Positions 39,430 to 49,979 of a stretch of 64,000 nt of DNA are shown piece by piece. This DNA is from Dryococelus australis (Eukaryota > Arthropoda > Insecta > Phasmatodea > Phasmatidae). Position numbers and translations under genes: made by a program. Numbering within the stretch: the first letter of the stretch is position 1; every line of letters starts with the position of its first letter. The DNA is taken from the NCBI GenBank assembly GCA_029891345.1, contig CM057009.1:307808666-307872665 (forward strand), read 5' to 3'. A model generated the notes under the pieces. The model was not told the origin of the DNA. It saw nothing but the letters and a program-made list of their open reading frames with translations, and made no database searches.

Positions 39430-40512
39430 CACATATGCTTGAAGAGGATGCAATCGAGCACAACTTCATGGGTAACTTCCCTGATCGATCATCTATTACA
39501 TGGTAAACAATGTAGTTTCTGTGACAAGTTCTTAAGTAAAAGTTGTAATGTTCCTCGCCATGAACAGAGCGACTGTACAAGAACACCGAACTCTAGAATA
39601 CACACATGTGATATATGTGTTGCGACATTTGGTAGAGGTGATAATCTAAAAAGATATACTGGTATTTGTAAAGATACTGTACCTTTGCTTGACATGAGAA
39701 GGCACAACAAGTACAGTATTCCTGCTGATTCTTCAGGTACACTAACATTATTTTGAGCACCCATATCATTGCATGGATCTGCATAGTGCTCAAAATCGGT
39801 GTGTGAAGAAGGAACTACGAGTGTTGCAGATCATGAAACATACAGATCATCAGAAGTTGTGATCAACACCCCTGCACAGCTAACATGTAAAGTGAGAAAC
39901 ACAGAAGATGCTACTCAGGATGTTGAGAACGACACTGTGATCTCCAAGTCTGCTGAGAACGATAATGTGACTTCCAAGTCTGCTGAGAACATCAATGTGT
40001 CTGCAGGTGATGACATACCGACATCTGCAAAGCAAAAGCGTGATGCTGAGACCTACTCCATTGTGACCTCCAAGTCTGCTGGTGAAGGTGTGCCAACATC
40101 TGCAAAGCAAAAGTGTGTTGCTGAGACCTACTCAACTCGGAAGAAGAACATTAATGCAGTCATGTATAATGTTACCCCCAAGTCAGCTGAGAACGGTAAT
40201 GTGACTTCCAAGTCTGCTGAGATCGACCATGTAACCTCCAAATCTGCTGGTGATGGTGTGCCAACATCTGCAAAGCGAATGTATGTTGCTGAGGCCTACT
40301 CAACGTGGAAGAAGCGCTTAGATGCAGTCATGCATCGTAAACCATCTGCGAAGAGTGACACAAAGTCTGACTACTCGGAAGACCCCAATGACCTAGTTGA
40401 CAGACTACAATGGTTGGTTTCATTGCAGATAGGGGGATACCTGGATGCCATCGCATTGGAGAGATAAATTCTATTATTGATAAACTCAGAGCTGGAGGCT
40501 TTATTGAATGAT
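39430..40512 (+). pseudogene. repeat-rich C2HC zinc-finger protein with Polinton-type C-terminal domain (relic 1)
   Basis: Zinc fingers CSFCDKFLSKSCNVPRHEQSDC and CDICVATFGRGDNLKRYTGIC lie at 39,510-39,670. A second open frame (39,799-40,467) has internal repeats: KSAEN/NVTSKSAE blocks and three PTSAKQK..AETYS units. It ends with DPNDLVDRLQWLVSLQIGGY, then after a stop/frame change IIDKLRAGGFIE. The same C-terminal pattern (PN.LVDR...L, then IIxxLxxxGxI) occurs in the 60.5 kb relic and, weakly, after the DUF8207-like region at 51.9 kb. This supports a shared Polinton-associated protein family. Function is unknown; DNA binding is inferred from the fingers. Confidence 0.6.
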
Positions 40513-41639
40513 ATATATGTGGCTGTGTGTGTGCGATTTGCTTATGTATATAATAAATATAAACATCAACAATACATATTTGTTTTCTTTTTTTTTCATT
40601 CCTACCTCACGACCATGGTTGACACATTATGCGAATAAACGAAGCATGTTAGACAAAATGTTCTATGGAGGTCACAAAAATCAACGTGCAAAGCAAATCA
40701 CGAATGCTCCTACAAGATGTAAAAATATAACATGGTGTTTAGGTATTTTATGATAAACTAAGTTCATGAACAGCTCCAGAGGCAACTGCGAAGAATGTTT
40801 ACTGTTAGCCAGTCACCTATTCCAAGAAGGACAGGTGTCCTGTTGGTCAACGAAAACCACAGAAGGAGGAATAAGCAAAAAGAGTGTAGTGAGAGTGGGG
40901 ATAGAGACTTGAAGGGGAAACAGAGGGCAGAGAACTGACAGGTCGGAGAAGTGGCCTGTTTGGAGTCGGAGAAGGGACGAGTCAGTGAAGTGGCGGGTCG
41001 GACAAATGGAGATCCCCCTTTATAACTATTGTTGGCATAATGTTTGTTACACAACGTTTGTCCAACAAATGTTTGCATACAAAATCCCAGCAGTGTTTTA
41101 CAGCAAGTAACTTGTATATGACCATCGTAAGCCAGTTTTGAATAAAATATAACATTTGTATTAAAACATCTAGCTTTTTAGCAAACATACTAAATCATTT
41201 TTTATTTGATGAGAAATATGTTATTTTTATTGTTTCTACAATGTTGCTTACACACTGTTCGCCCATCAGAAGATTATGTAACAAATGTCGACAGTATGTA
41301 TCGCAACAAATGACCGGCACATTACCAAAGAAGTAAATTTTACAGAAGATATAAATTGTGTTCTGCAAACATTTCATTTAAAATATCACACGTAATTATG
41401 CTGTTATTTGATTAGAAGTATGGTGTTTACCATTGTTAATATAAGGTTTGTTATATAATATTGGCCCACCATAAAAATTCACGTAATTTTCCTATTGTTG
41501 TGTTTCCAACTTTGATACAACATATAATTAAATAAACACATTTTAAATAGAAAGATCGTAGATCATAAAAAACCTTAATATTTGATCAAATAAAGGAAAT
41601 TGCCCATGTTTCATTCTGAATGAGTGATCCATATGTTTT
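40513..41639. other. intergenic DNA with dispersed repeat copy B
   Basis: AT-rich DNA between relic 1 and the main element. 40,880-41,080 (minus) is a homologue of the repeat at 25.8 kb. No gene is recognised. Confidence 0.5.
40880..41080 (-). repeat. dispersed repeat, copy B
   Basis: Inverted homologue of 25,780-25,930, sharing the CATTTGTCCGACCCGCCACTTC region, CCCTTCTCCGACTCC, the TCAGTTCTC block and CCCACTCTCACTAC. The flanks contain TTATAAAGGGG, matching the flank of copy A only loosely. Confidence 0.6.
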
Positions 41640-42725
41640 TTAATAAAATGTTGGTTGCTTAGCTTTGACCCAACAGAAAAACACTTGACTATTTCTAACA
41701 GCACATTCACCAACCTTTTACCAACCATCAACAAACCATTAAAAATAATATAAGAGTTGTTGGTGTTTGTTTGTTTTTCTGATCTAAAACACCAGCTGCC
41801 GATTCGAGCACAGCCGCAAAAAGTGACTGCAAAAGTTGCTTTAGAATGCAACTGCAAAAAGTGACTGCAAAAAGTTGCATTTGGGAACAGGTCCCAGTCA
41901 CCAGAAAACCAACAGTAAATTGGATGCTCTAGTCATCAGAAGATCAGCAGTAAATTAAATTTGTGGAACATCAGAAAACCAACGGTAAATTGAATGCTCT
42001 AGTCACCAGAAAACATCAACTGCTGGTTCGAGCACAGCTCCAGTTATCAGAAAACCAACAGCAAATGAAATGCACGGGCCATCAGGGAAACATCAGCTGC
42101 CAGTTCGAGTGCATCTGCAAAAAGTGACTGCAAAAGTTGCGTTAGAGTACAGTTGCAAAAAGTGACTGCAAATGTTGCATTAGAGTGCAAGCGCAAAAAG
42201 TTGCATTAGAGTGCAGCTGCAAAAAGTGACTACAAAAAGTTGCAATGAGCGGCTCAGGAAAATTGCATACGTAAAAAACATATAATATTGTCCATAATAA
42301 AGATGGACCAGTTGCTGAATGTATTGAACGGAAACAACAATTTAAGAAACTTTCCGAACTTACAATCGGACAGACCTATCCCATAGACCATGCTGAAATA
42401 TCATATACACGGTATGGATACAAAGTGGTAATTACTTCCGGCAATTTTAAAGTAACCTTGCCAGACAGATATCTTCAGATTTTCAGCGAAAAAGTTTTAG
42501 ATGGTGTTAATCGTGGTGGTATAAATATTGCATATGATGCAATGGAGGATTGTTGCGTTAAAAAAAGGCATTGTATTCGGATTTTTAAAGAGTAAACGAT
42601 CGTCGTATTAGGCATCAGTTGATTTTTATTTATGCTCATATCTCTATAAAGTTTTAAATGTTATCCAATCATTAAAACACAATTATCGCTCTGACTTCGG
42701 CAGTGTGCTACAGCATAGTCTAATT
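41640..42725 (+). repeat. left terminal inverted repeat
   Basis: Matches the reverse complement of 55,455-56,515. The inner edge is sharp at GTGTGCTAC..AGTCTAATT (42,705-42,725). The outer ~450 bases consist of two kinds of internal subrepeat: ~38-base units of the type GCAAAAAGTGACTGCAAAAG, and units like CATCAGAAAACCAACAG followed by AAATTGAATGC. The inner ~430 bases carry the small TIR gene. Clear homology starts at ~41,770 (TCTGATCTAAAACACCAG). Weaker similarity reaches ~41,715 or further. Confidence 0.9.
42303..42595 (+). pseudogene. small TIR-encoded protein, left copy (frameshifted)
   Basis: Mirror copy of the gene at 55,586-55,879. After the start (MDQLLNVLNG) a single-base difference near 42,335 shifts the frame and produces a stop. 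The rest of the coding region is still recognisable on DNA comparison up to the shared end RIFKE-stop at 42,593. The frameshift is absent from the right copy. Confidence 0.85.
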
Positions 42726-42810
42726 TGGGTATGTACGACTAGTTGCGTTTGGGTGCATCCGCAAAAAAGAGTGGGTCATGTAAATTGAATGCATAAAAAA
42801 TTTAATATTG

Positions 42811-42823
42811 TATATAATAAATG
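42811..42823 (+). promoter_or_regulatory. TATATAATAAATG start motif of polB
   Basis: TATATAATAA runs directly into the polymerase ATG at 42,821. The same TAATAAATG context precedes several other genes of the element (see 49,879, 50,995, 52,442, 54,548 and 54,580). Confidence 0.5.
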
Positions 42824-45800
42824 AGCACAAATAAAAATCAACCGACGCCTAATATGATGACGGCCTTGGCAATGAAAAAGGCTAACAGAGTTGGCAATGT
42901 TTCGAAAGAATATAATTTTAAGAAAGACATCATTACGAAAAGAAAGAAGAAGAAATCTCAAGATAAGCATGTCAAATGTGAAACATGTAGCCACTATTAC
43001 AAACCGTCTCTCATAAGAAGCCATCTTTAAAGTACATTGAACAAAGGTGTTACACCAATACGTAATAAATCACATGAGACAACAAATGCATGGGAAACTT
43101 TTAAAGTGCCACAACACTATATATCAAAACAGAAGCCCCCACGAGAGAAACAAGTGAAATGTGTAACGTGTAGCCACTATTACAAACCGTCTCTCATAAG
43201 AAGTCACTTCAGATGTAAAATTCATAAGTACACAACCATATTCAGTGTAGAAGAAATCGAAACAGCATTTCAAAGTAGGATCAAGACTTATGCTGTAAAG
43301 AATGTGAATGCATACAAGGACCCAAAGCATTTCCTAAATGATGTAAATGAAACTGTCACAGGGCTAATTTGTAAGCAATCAAAATCATTCGAAATGAACA
43401 TGAAATTCTTCACTGAGTACAAAAGAGGAATTGGTGAGAATATTGAATATGTAGAAAGCTCCTTTAAAACAGAGAACGAAATTATACTGAAATCGACTAA
43501 TCTTGAAGAATATTATACCAGCAGCATATCGAAAAACATAGCTGAGAGGGGGCATTCGAAGCAAAGGGATCTCAGTGGTTACTCAACAGAATATTTGAAC
43601 TAGAAGTGCGAATAAATATATATGTACCATTCAAGGGCAGTTCTTATGTTGATCTCCCAGAAAAAATCGAAACTAAGCAGGCGGTAATTAATGTTAAGAA
43701 CAATGATCAAAAATGTTTTTTGTGGTCTGTTCTATCTGCATTGCATCAAGTACAAAGAAACCCTCAAAGAGTGAATAAATACGAAGATTACGAACATGAG
43801 TTTGATGATGCACTTAAGGGTTTGGAATTTCCAATGAAATTGGATAGCATATCATGCTTTTAGAAGATAAGTGGAATTTCTATCAATGTATACGCATACG
43901 AAGAAGAAGATGGCAGTAAGAAATATATAATCTGTCCATAAAAAATAACAAAAAATAAGACGGATAAACACATAAACCTACTCTATATGAAAGACGAAAA
44001 GAACGACCACTACTGCTGGATAAAAAGTCTTTCGAGACTTGTCACATCACAAGTAACAAATAATGGCTACAAAATATTTATATGTGATAGATGTTTGCAA
44101 CATTTCTACTCTGTAAATAAGCTAAAAGATCACGGACAAGACTATCGAGATCATGATGGTGTTTGATTTGAACTACCATCTACAGGAAAAAATGGCATAT
44201 TAAGATTTCAAAACCAAAATCATTCTTTGAGAGTTCCGTTTGTGATGTATGCTGATTTTGAATGTTTGTTGACTAAAATCGAAACTTGCCAACCAAACCC
44301 CGACGAATCCTACACGAATCCATACCAAAAACACGAGCCTATTAGCTTCTGTTACTATTTAAAATACGAACATGGATACTATAAACTGCCAGTAACTTAT
44401 GAAGGGCCTGATGTATCTACTGTGTTCGTTAAAATGCTAATGGAAGAAGCAAAGTCTATTGGTGATATATACACAAATGAAAAACCAATGCTTCCACTAA
44501 CTCAGAAAGAACAAATTGTTTATGATACAGCTACCCATTGCCATATATGTGAAAATCCTTTGAATGGTGATTCTGCGAGAGATCATGATCAGCTTACGGG
44601 GAAATTTAGAGGAGCTGTACACAAAGATTGTAACTTATCGTATAGAAATCAATGTTTTGTCCCAGTGTTTATACACAATCTATCTGGCTATAACACACAA
44701 TTATTCATAAGGGATCTTGGCTTCGATGAAAATAAGATTAATCTAATTCCCAACAACGAACAAAAATGTATTTCTTTTATGAAGCACGTAATAGGAAGTG
44801 TAAATATTAGATGTATTGACTCATTTAAATTTATGGCTAGTAGTATCGATAAACTCTCTAGTAACCTTTCCAGAAGCCAATTCCGAGAAACATGTAAGCA
44901 TTTTTCCAATGAACTTCTTGACTTTGTTACAAGAAAAGGTGTCTACACATATGACTACATGGATAGTGCTGAAAAATTTTGTGAGACATCGCTCCATCCA
45001 AAGATGCATTTTACAACAAACTCAATAAATGCGACATTACAGAAGAAGATTTCGTATTTGCGAGAGAGATGTGGGAAAAATTCAACATAAAATCTCTAAG
45101 AGAAAAACACAGAACTCTATAACAAATCTGATGTGTTAATATTGTCTGATATAATGGAAAATTTTAGAGATGTGTGTCTCAAAACATATAAGCTAGATCC
45201 AGCATGGTGTTTCACAGCTCCAGGGATAGCGTGTGATGCTATGCTCAGACACACCAAAATAGAACTAGAATTATTAACAGATTATGACATGAATTTAATG
45301 ATAGAAAAAGGTGTTTGTGGTGGAATTTCACAATGTGGTTAGTGATATGCTAAAGCAAATAATAAATACATGAATGCTTATGACAGCACAAAGGAAATCT
45401 TTTATCTTACATTTCTGGATGCCAATAACTTATATGGATGGGCTATGAGCCAGTATTTGCCCTATGGTGGGTTTAAGTGGGGAAATACAAATATAGATGT
45501 TACAAAAATAGAAGATGATGCTAGCAAAGGGTATATATTGGAAGTTGATTTAAAATATACCCACATGAACTACACGATCTCCACAAAGATCTGTCATTGG
45601 CACCAGAGAATAAAATACCGGAAGGTTCTAAAAATCCCAAACTCTTGACTAGTCTGAATGGTAAAGAAAAATATGTATTACACTATGTAAATCTTAAGCA
45701 ATATCTGTCTCTCGGAATGAAGTTGAAAAAGATCAATAGAATTCTGGAGTTTGATCAATCAGATTGGCTCAAGTCCTATATTGATCTAAACAGAAATATG

Positions 45801-46480
45801 CAAACAAAGTCTACAAATTACTTAAAAAAGATATCTACAAGTTACAATTCCGTTTTTGGGAAAACAATGGAGAATATTGGAAACAGAGTGGGTATACGGT
45901 TGTGCACAAGTTCTAAGCAAATGGATAAACTAGTGGCTAAACCAAACTTTAAATATAGGACTATATTTACGAACTCTTTGGTTGCAGTTAATATGAATAA
46001 AACAAAACTGTGCTTTAACAAACCCATTTATGTTGGAATGAGTATACTTAATCTATCGAAAATGGTCGACCATTTTGATACTTCTGACTATAGAAAAGAT
46101 AATCCAAATGGTATACCGTTAGTTAACAAAAAGATTATTGGCAAAATGAAAGATGAATGTAAAGGAAAAATAATGGAATAATTTATTGGTTTGTAATCGA
46201 AAATGTATGCAATAAATGTGGAGGGTGAAGTAAAGAAAAGAGCAAAGGGTGCGAAAAACGCTGTAGTCAGAAATCAGATTAGTTTCGGCGACTACAAAAA
46301 GTGTTTGTTTGGTAAAAAAGTGTTGTATAAAAGTATGAATCTTATTAGAAGTAAGAAACATGAACTTTATACGGTTGAGATGAGGAAAAAACATTAAGTC
46401 CCGGAGATGATAAAAGATTTATTCTTAAAGATGGCATTAATACAGTACCATGGGGACAGTACAAAATTGAAAAAGAGTGA
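42821..46480 (+). pseudogene. Polinton family-B DNA polymerase, inactivated
   Basis: Protein-primed type polymerase that would replicate the element. Order seen: two near-identical zinc-finger-like motifs (TCSHYYKPSLIRSH) at ~42,980 and ~43,165; a conserved N-terminal block with KCFLWSVLSALHQ (~43,700); Exo I YADFECLL (~44,250); an endonuclease-VII-like CHIC..DHDQLTGKFRGAVHKDCNL cluster (~44,540-44,635); Exo II HNLSGYNTQLFI (~44,670), where the usual Asp and His positions read Asn and Gln; Exo III-like YTYDYMD (~44,950); motif A DANNLYGWAMSQ (~45,420); and motif B-like YNSVFGKTMEN (~45,850). Motif C (DTDS) is missing, apparently deleted at ~46,051-46,075. Stops occur near 43,028, 43,601, 43,861, 44,164, 45,088, 45,340, 45,646 and 46,180, with frame changes. 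The end at 46,480 is in a frame different from the preceding block. Confidence 0.93.
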
Positions 46481-46506
46481 TACTACGAAATATGATATAG
46501 CAGTAA

Positions 46507-47997
46507 ATGATTACCTTTACGATTGTCATCTTTATTTTGGTATCCTCCAGCAGAGGCAAAAATCAAACACGTTCCACAATAAAATATTTAAATGATTTTG
46601 GGTACTTAAAAATACCTGACAAAGATATTACACACACAAATTCATCAATAGTTTCAAACACTCTCTGGCTTTTTCAAGAGTATCACAATATAACAATTAG
46701 TGGTGAAATAAGTAAAGAAACACTAACACTAATCAAAACTCCTAGATGTGGGGTACCAGATGATATATTTGGCTTTTCTACATCTATTACCAAATGGACA
46801 ACGAAAGTAATAAAATGGCATTATGTGTTGGCCAATTATGACATGCTACAACTAAGTCAAGAAGTGTTTCATACATGGGCCAAACATACTGACATTCTGT
46901 TTAATCATGATACTCAAAATCCACACATAATAATATCAAACAAACGCAGTATCCATAGATTTCAAAAGTCTCGGCATTTATGTAATAGCAAATTTGATGG
47001 GAGAGGAGGAGTGCTAGCTCATGCTTTTTTCCCGAAAGCAGATAACACACCAGTTGAAATTCAGATTGATGCTGAAGAAGATTGGTATCTTAAACATGAC
47101 AACAAATCTCAAGGAAAATAAATCTTTTCACTGTGCTATTGCACGAAAGAGGACATGCATTAGGAATATATCATTCGCATGTTTACGAGTCTGTTATGTA
47201 TCCAATAAATGTCTCAGATCGGCTAACATTACAAACTGATGATAGTACAGAGTCTATATGGTAAACCTAAAAGATCTGTGCATTCTTTATCCCCTCCTAA
47301 ACCAAACATATTATTCTTTACAAAATAAGTAGGTTTGTGTAACTTAAAAAACATCAACACATTTTTAGTAGTCCTCCAAGTGATGTATATTTTTTATAAA
47401 TAATATGTTTGGACATATGACATAGTAGATAAAATAGTTAGTAAACCAGAGCTTATCACTAACTGGCTGTTTTTCTTACCTGCTAATTTTGAAAGCTTTA
47501 CATCGATGTATCAGAGACCATAAGGGGAAATAGTAATGTTTATGGAGTCAAATATATATATTTGAATATCCTAGTCTGCAACTCGTGTCTGGTTATCCAA
47601 AGGTTATTTATGATATAGGTGTACCTCAAAATTCCAAAATAAAAGCAGTTGTAAACACCTACTCTGGTGGTACTTTTGTATTTTATGATTAAATGTATTT
47701 GATGGAAATGGATGAGTGCTTATTCAGAACTAAATCTTTCGGTTTAATTTAAAAGAAATTTCCGGGTTTACCAGCTGGGTTATATTCTGTTTTAGATACA
47801 CCAATGGATCATTATACATCTTCAAGAACACAGCATACTATGCATTCAATGAGTTTACAAACATGTTGACCAGAGCTGACAAATTTGAGCTTTCAATGTT
47901 CAATGTAAAGTGTTCTACATTACCATCCTCATACTCAGATATCGTTAATCAGTTCAAAAAACAAGTGATGCAAATGGAGACGATCTCCGTACATTAA
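46507..47997 (+). pseudogene. secreted matrix metalloproteinase with hemopexin-like domain, captured by the element
   Basis: The frame from ATG 46,507 starts with a hydrophobic signal peptide (MITFTIVIFILVSSS). A peptidoglycan-binding-like prodomain follows and ends in the cysteine switch PRCGVPD (46,741-46,761). The catalytic domain includes FDGRGGVLAHAFFP (~46,995-47,035). After a frameshift near 47,115, the zinc site HERGHALGIYH (HExxHxxGxxH, 47,142-47,174) and the Met-turn YESVMYP (Met at 47,196) follow. After another shift comes SLYGKPKR, the usual catalytic-domain end plus hinge. From ~47,330 a four-blade hemopexin-like region is legible: a Cys near the start, PELITNW, the GEIVMF and GGTFVFYD blades, FPGLPAGLYSVLD, and a last blade NGSLYIFKNTAYY that ends with FNVKC. 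The stop is at 47,995. Substrate is presumably extracellular matrix or basement membrane. At least three stops and three frame changes kill it. It starts 27 bases after polB. Confidence 0.9.
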
Positions 47998-48019
47998 ATT
48001 TTCACTTAAAGAGTATTAT

Positions 48020-48543
48020 GCTTTTCATAGCATCCACAAGAAGCAATCAGAGAACATGTTAGAGAAAAGTATAGGCAATCATACGCAAATATAGGCCTGA
48101 GCGATTCGCTCACCCCTTTGAATATGCAGCCACATACCGTATTTATCAATGAACCAGGCTTGTACGCGTTGATCATGAAATCAAAGATGGCAGCGGCTGA
48201 AAAATTTCAGTACTGGATGTTTGAAGAAGGGTTGTCGTCCATACGCAAGCCCGGCGTCGACCAGAAGTATAAACCGCTGCTGGACACGACGAATGCAATC
48301 ATCGACAAGCACATGCTACCGCCAATGAAAGATGCAGGTAAACATCACCAGTTCATACTCGTCTACCTCGGAGGTATACACTACTATGCCATTAGATGCC
48401 AGATATGTATAGTACGTGAACGCATCGATGATATAAGGAACGAGTACCCCGGAGCGCAAGTGCTTCTGGTCATTGCAAACATCACCCACCTTAAGAATGC
48501 ACAACCTCTTATGCTTCAGATCACATTTAAAACACTCTTATAG
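48020..48543 (+). pseudogene. BRO-N domain protein (baculovirus repeated ORF type), N-terminally truncated
   Basis: An open frame follows an in-frame stop near 48,025. It begins HPQEAIREHVREKYRQSYAN and continues with the diagnostic VFINEPGLYALI and EKFQYWMFEEGLSSIRK blocks of the BRO-N DNA-binding fold (48,130-48,255). The C-terminal part (48,330-48,520), with QFILVYLGG, HYYAIRCQ and IRNEYPGAQVLLV, resembles the domain that often follows BRO-N in large insect DNA viruses (DUF3627-like; by memory). The expected first ~40 residues are missing or degraded, and no ATG is seen at the proper place. BRO proteins bind nucleic acid and are thought to affect viral or host transcription. It lies directly downstream of the MMP and convergent with the hexon gene. 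Confidence 0.85.
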
Positions 48544-48617
48544 CACTATTATATAACAGTAAATGTTTTTAATGGATAACTATTCATTAAAAACTAATAA
48601 CCATAATTGTTTGCATT

Positions 48618-49879
48618 CTATTGGGCTTCGGTGATTCTTTCACTTTTAACATCATAAATTAGGTTTCTTTGGCTTACGAGTACCACATTACAAATAGTTG
48701 AAGCCTATATTGGTTTATTAAAATCAACTGTAAGTTTCAGATTAGTTCGATCTATAACAATAGCTGTTTTTCTGTGACAGCAATCAATAACATACAATGG
48801 TCTTCTCCCAATAAATGATGCAGGGTTGAAGCGCAGTTCATTATTATGGTAAGGGGTATCTAGTTTAGTCTTTGAATTTCTAAAATCGTTGTAAGCAATA
48901 AACATCTTATTGTAAATTTTATTATCAATGTCTAAATTCCAATTCTCTTTGGGAAACTCTTCATTCCGTCCATTCTAAATAGAAATATTTTAGACGAAAC
49001 AAGAGTCAAAGATTGTACCGTGTGTGGTTTGCTCAGAATTTTCTTTTCTGTTTTGCTGAAAACAAACAATGGCAAAGTCTGTCATATCGAATTGGATTGA
49101 ATTGAACTGATCTTTTATATCAAACTGAAATGAGTTTGCATTAGTAGGTACTGGTTTTTCAAGCCATTGCCAATAATTAAAACTAATTAGAATTTTGGGG
49201 TGTTTGTATAATTTTTCTTTAATTTCATTTCCATAAATAGGATTGTATTCAAAAATTGGCCACAGAATTTCCAAGTTGTAAATAACAATTTTACCAGAGT
49301 AAGGTATTTTATCTACATCATCAGATCCAACTTCTTTCTTTGGAGGTCTTCTGTAAATCGAAACATCATCACTAGAATTTCGAATAAATGTGATCTTGTA
49401 CCCACCTTTCCAGAATATTTCATTACAGTCTCTCATAAACCCACACAAATATCTTAATGGATAGGTAATTTCGTTAGGCTTATCTCTCCTAACATATTTA
49501 CCTAGTTCTATCCCCAACATTTGGATGTATGCTGATTCTGATTCCGAACCTAACAATGTATGCATCATTGTTGAAGTGATGCCAGGGTTGTCAATACTTT
49601 CGATTATACAACCATGTTTAAATATCTCTATTCTTGAGAACTGGAATGAGAAGAAATTCTCACAGAGCTCAATAGTTGAAGTTTTTCATAAAGTAAATGT
49701 GAATCTCTTTGAATTAGCTCATACTGTTGGTATACATAAGCTTCATTCGGATGCGAAAATGTATCGCCAATTGGAATATCAAACTCGATGAGCTTGCTGT
49801 ATTCATTCAAATTATTTTTTGTTTGGTCGTTTGGCGGAAACGACTGACGTTCATAACTTTCAATTTTGTGTTGATCCAT
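48618..49879 (-). pseudogene. major capsid protein (double jelly-roll hexon)
   Basis: Starts at ATG 49,879 in a TAATAAATGG context. The N-terminal part has FDIPIGDTFSHPNEAYVYQQ, then a frame change near 49,640. The central part, from ~49,568 to 48,990, contains YPLRYLCGFMRDCNEIFW and IVIYNLEILWP. After a stop comes NPASFIGRRPLYVIDCCHRK and then, past another stop, the terminal VVLVSQRNLIYDVKSERI before the stop at 48,618. The order and ~420-codon length fit the hexon of adintovirus-type Polintons, which forms the icosahedral shell. Two to three breaks disable it. Confidence 0.8.
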
Positions 49880-49979
49880 TTATTACATAGAAAAATTTTT
49901 ATTAAACAACTACACTTTTCTTATCAACCCAAGAATTATGAGTGCTATCAAAACCTAGCCATTTAATTAGCAGCTTAAT

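Noticed and set aside
48118-48124. TTG or ATG near 48,118 as the true start of the BRO gene
   Set aside because: Conserved BRO-N sequence continues upstream in the same frame to ~48,028, so the start is lost, not at this codon.
48990-49568. Hexon frame as an intact independent 192-residue gene starting at 49,568
   Set aside because: Capsid-like sequence continues on both sides in other frames, and the start context motif lies at 49,879.
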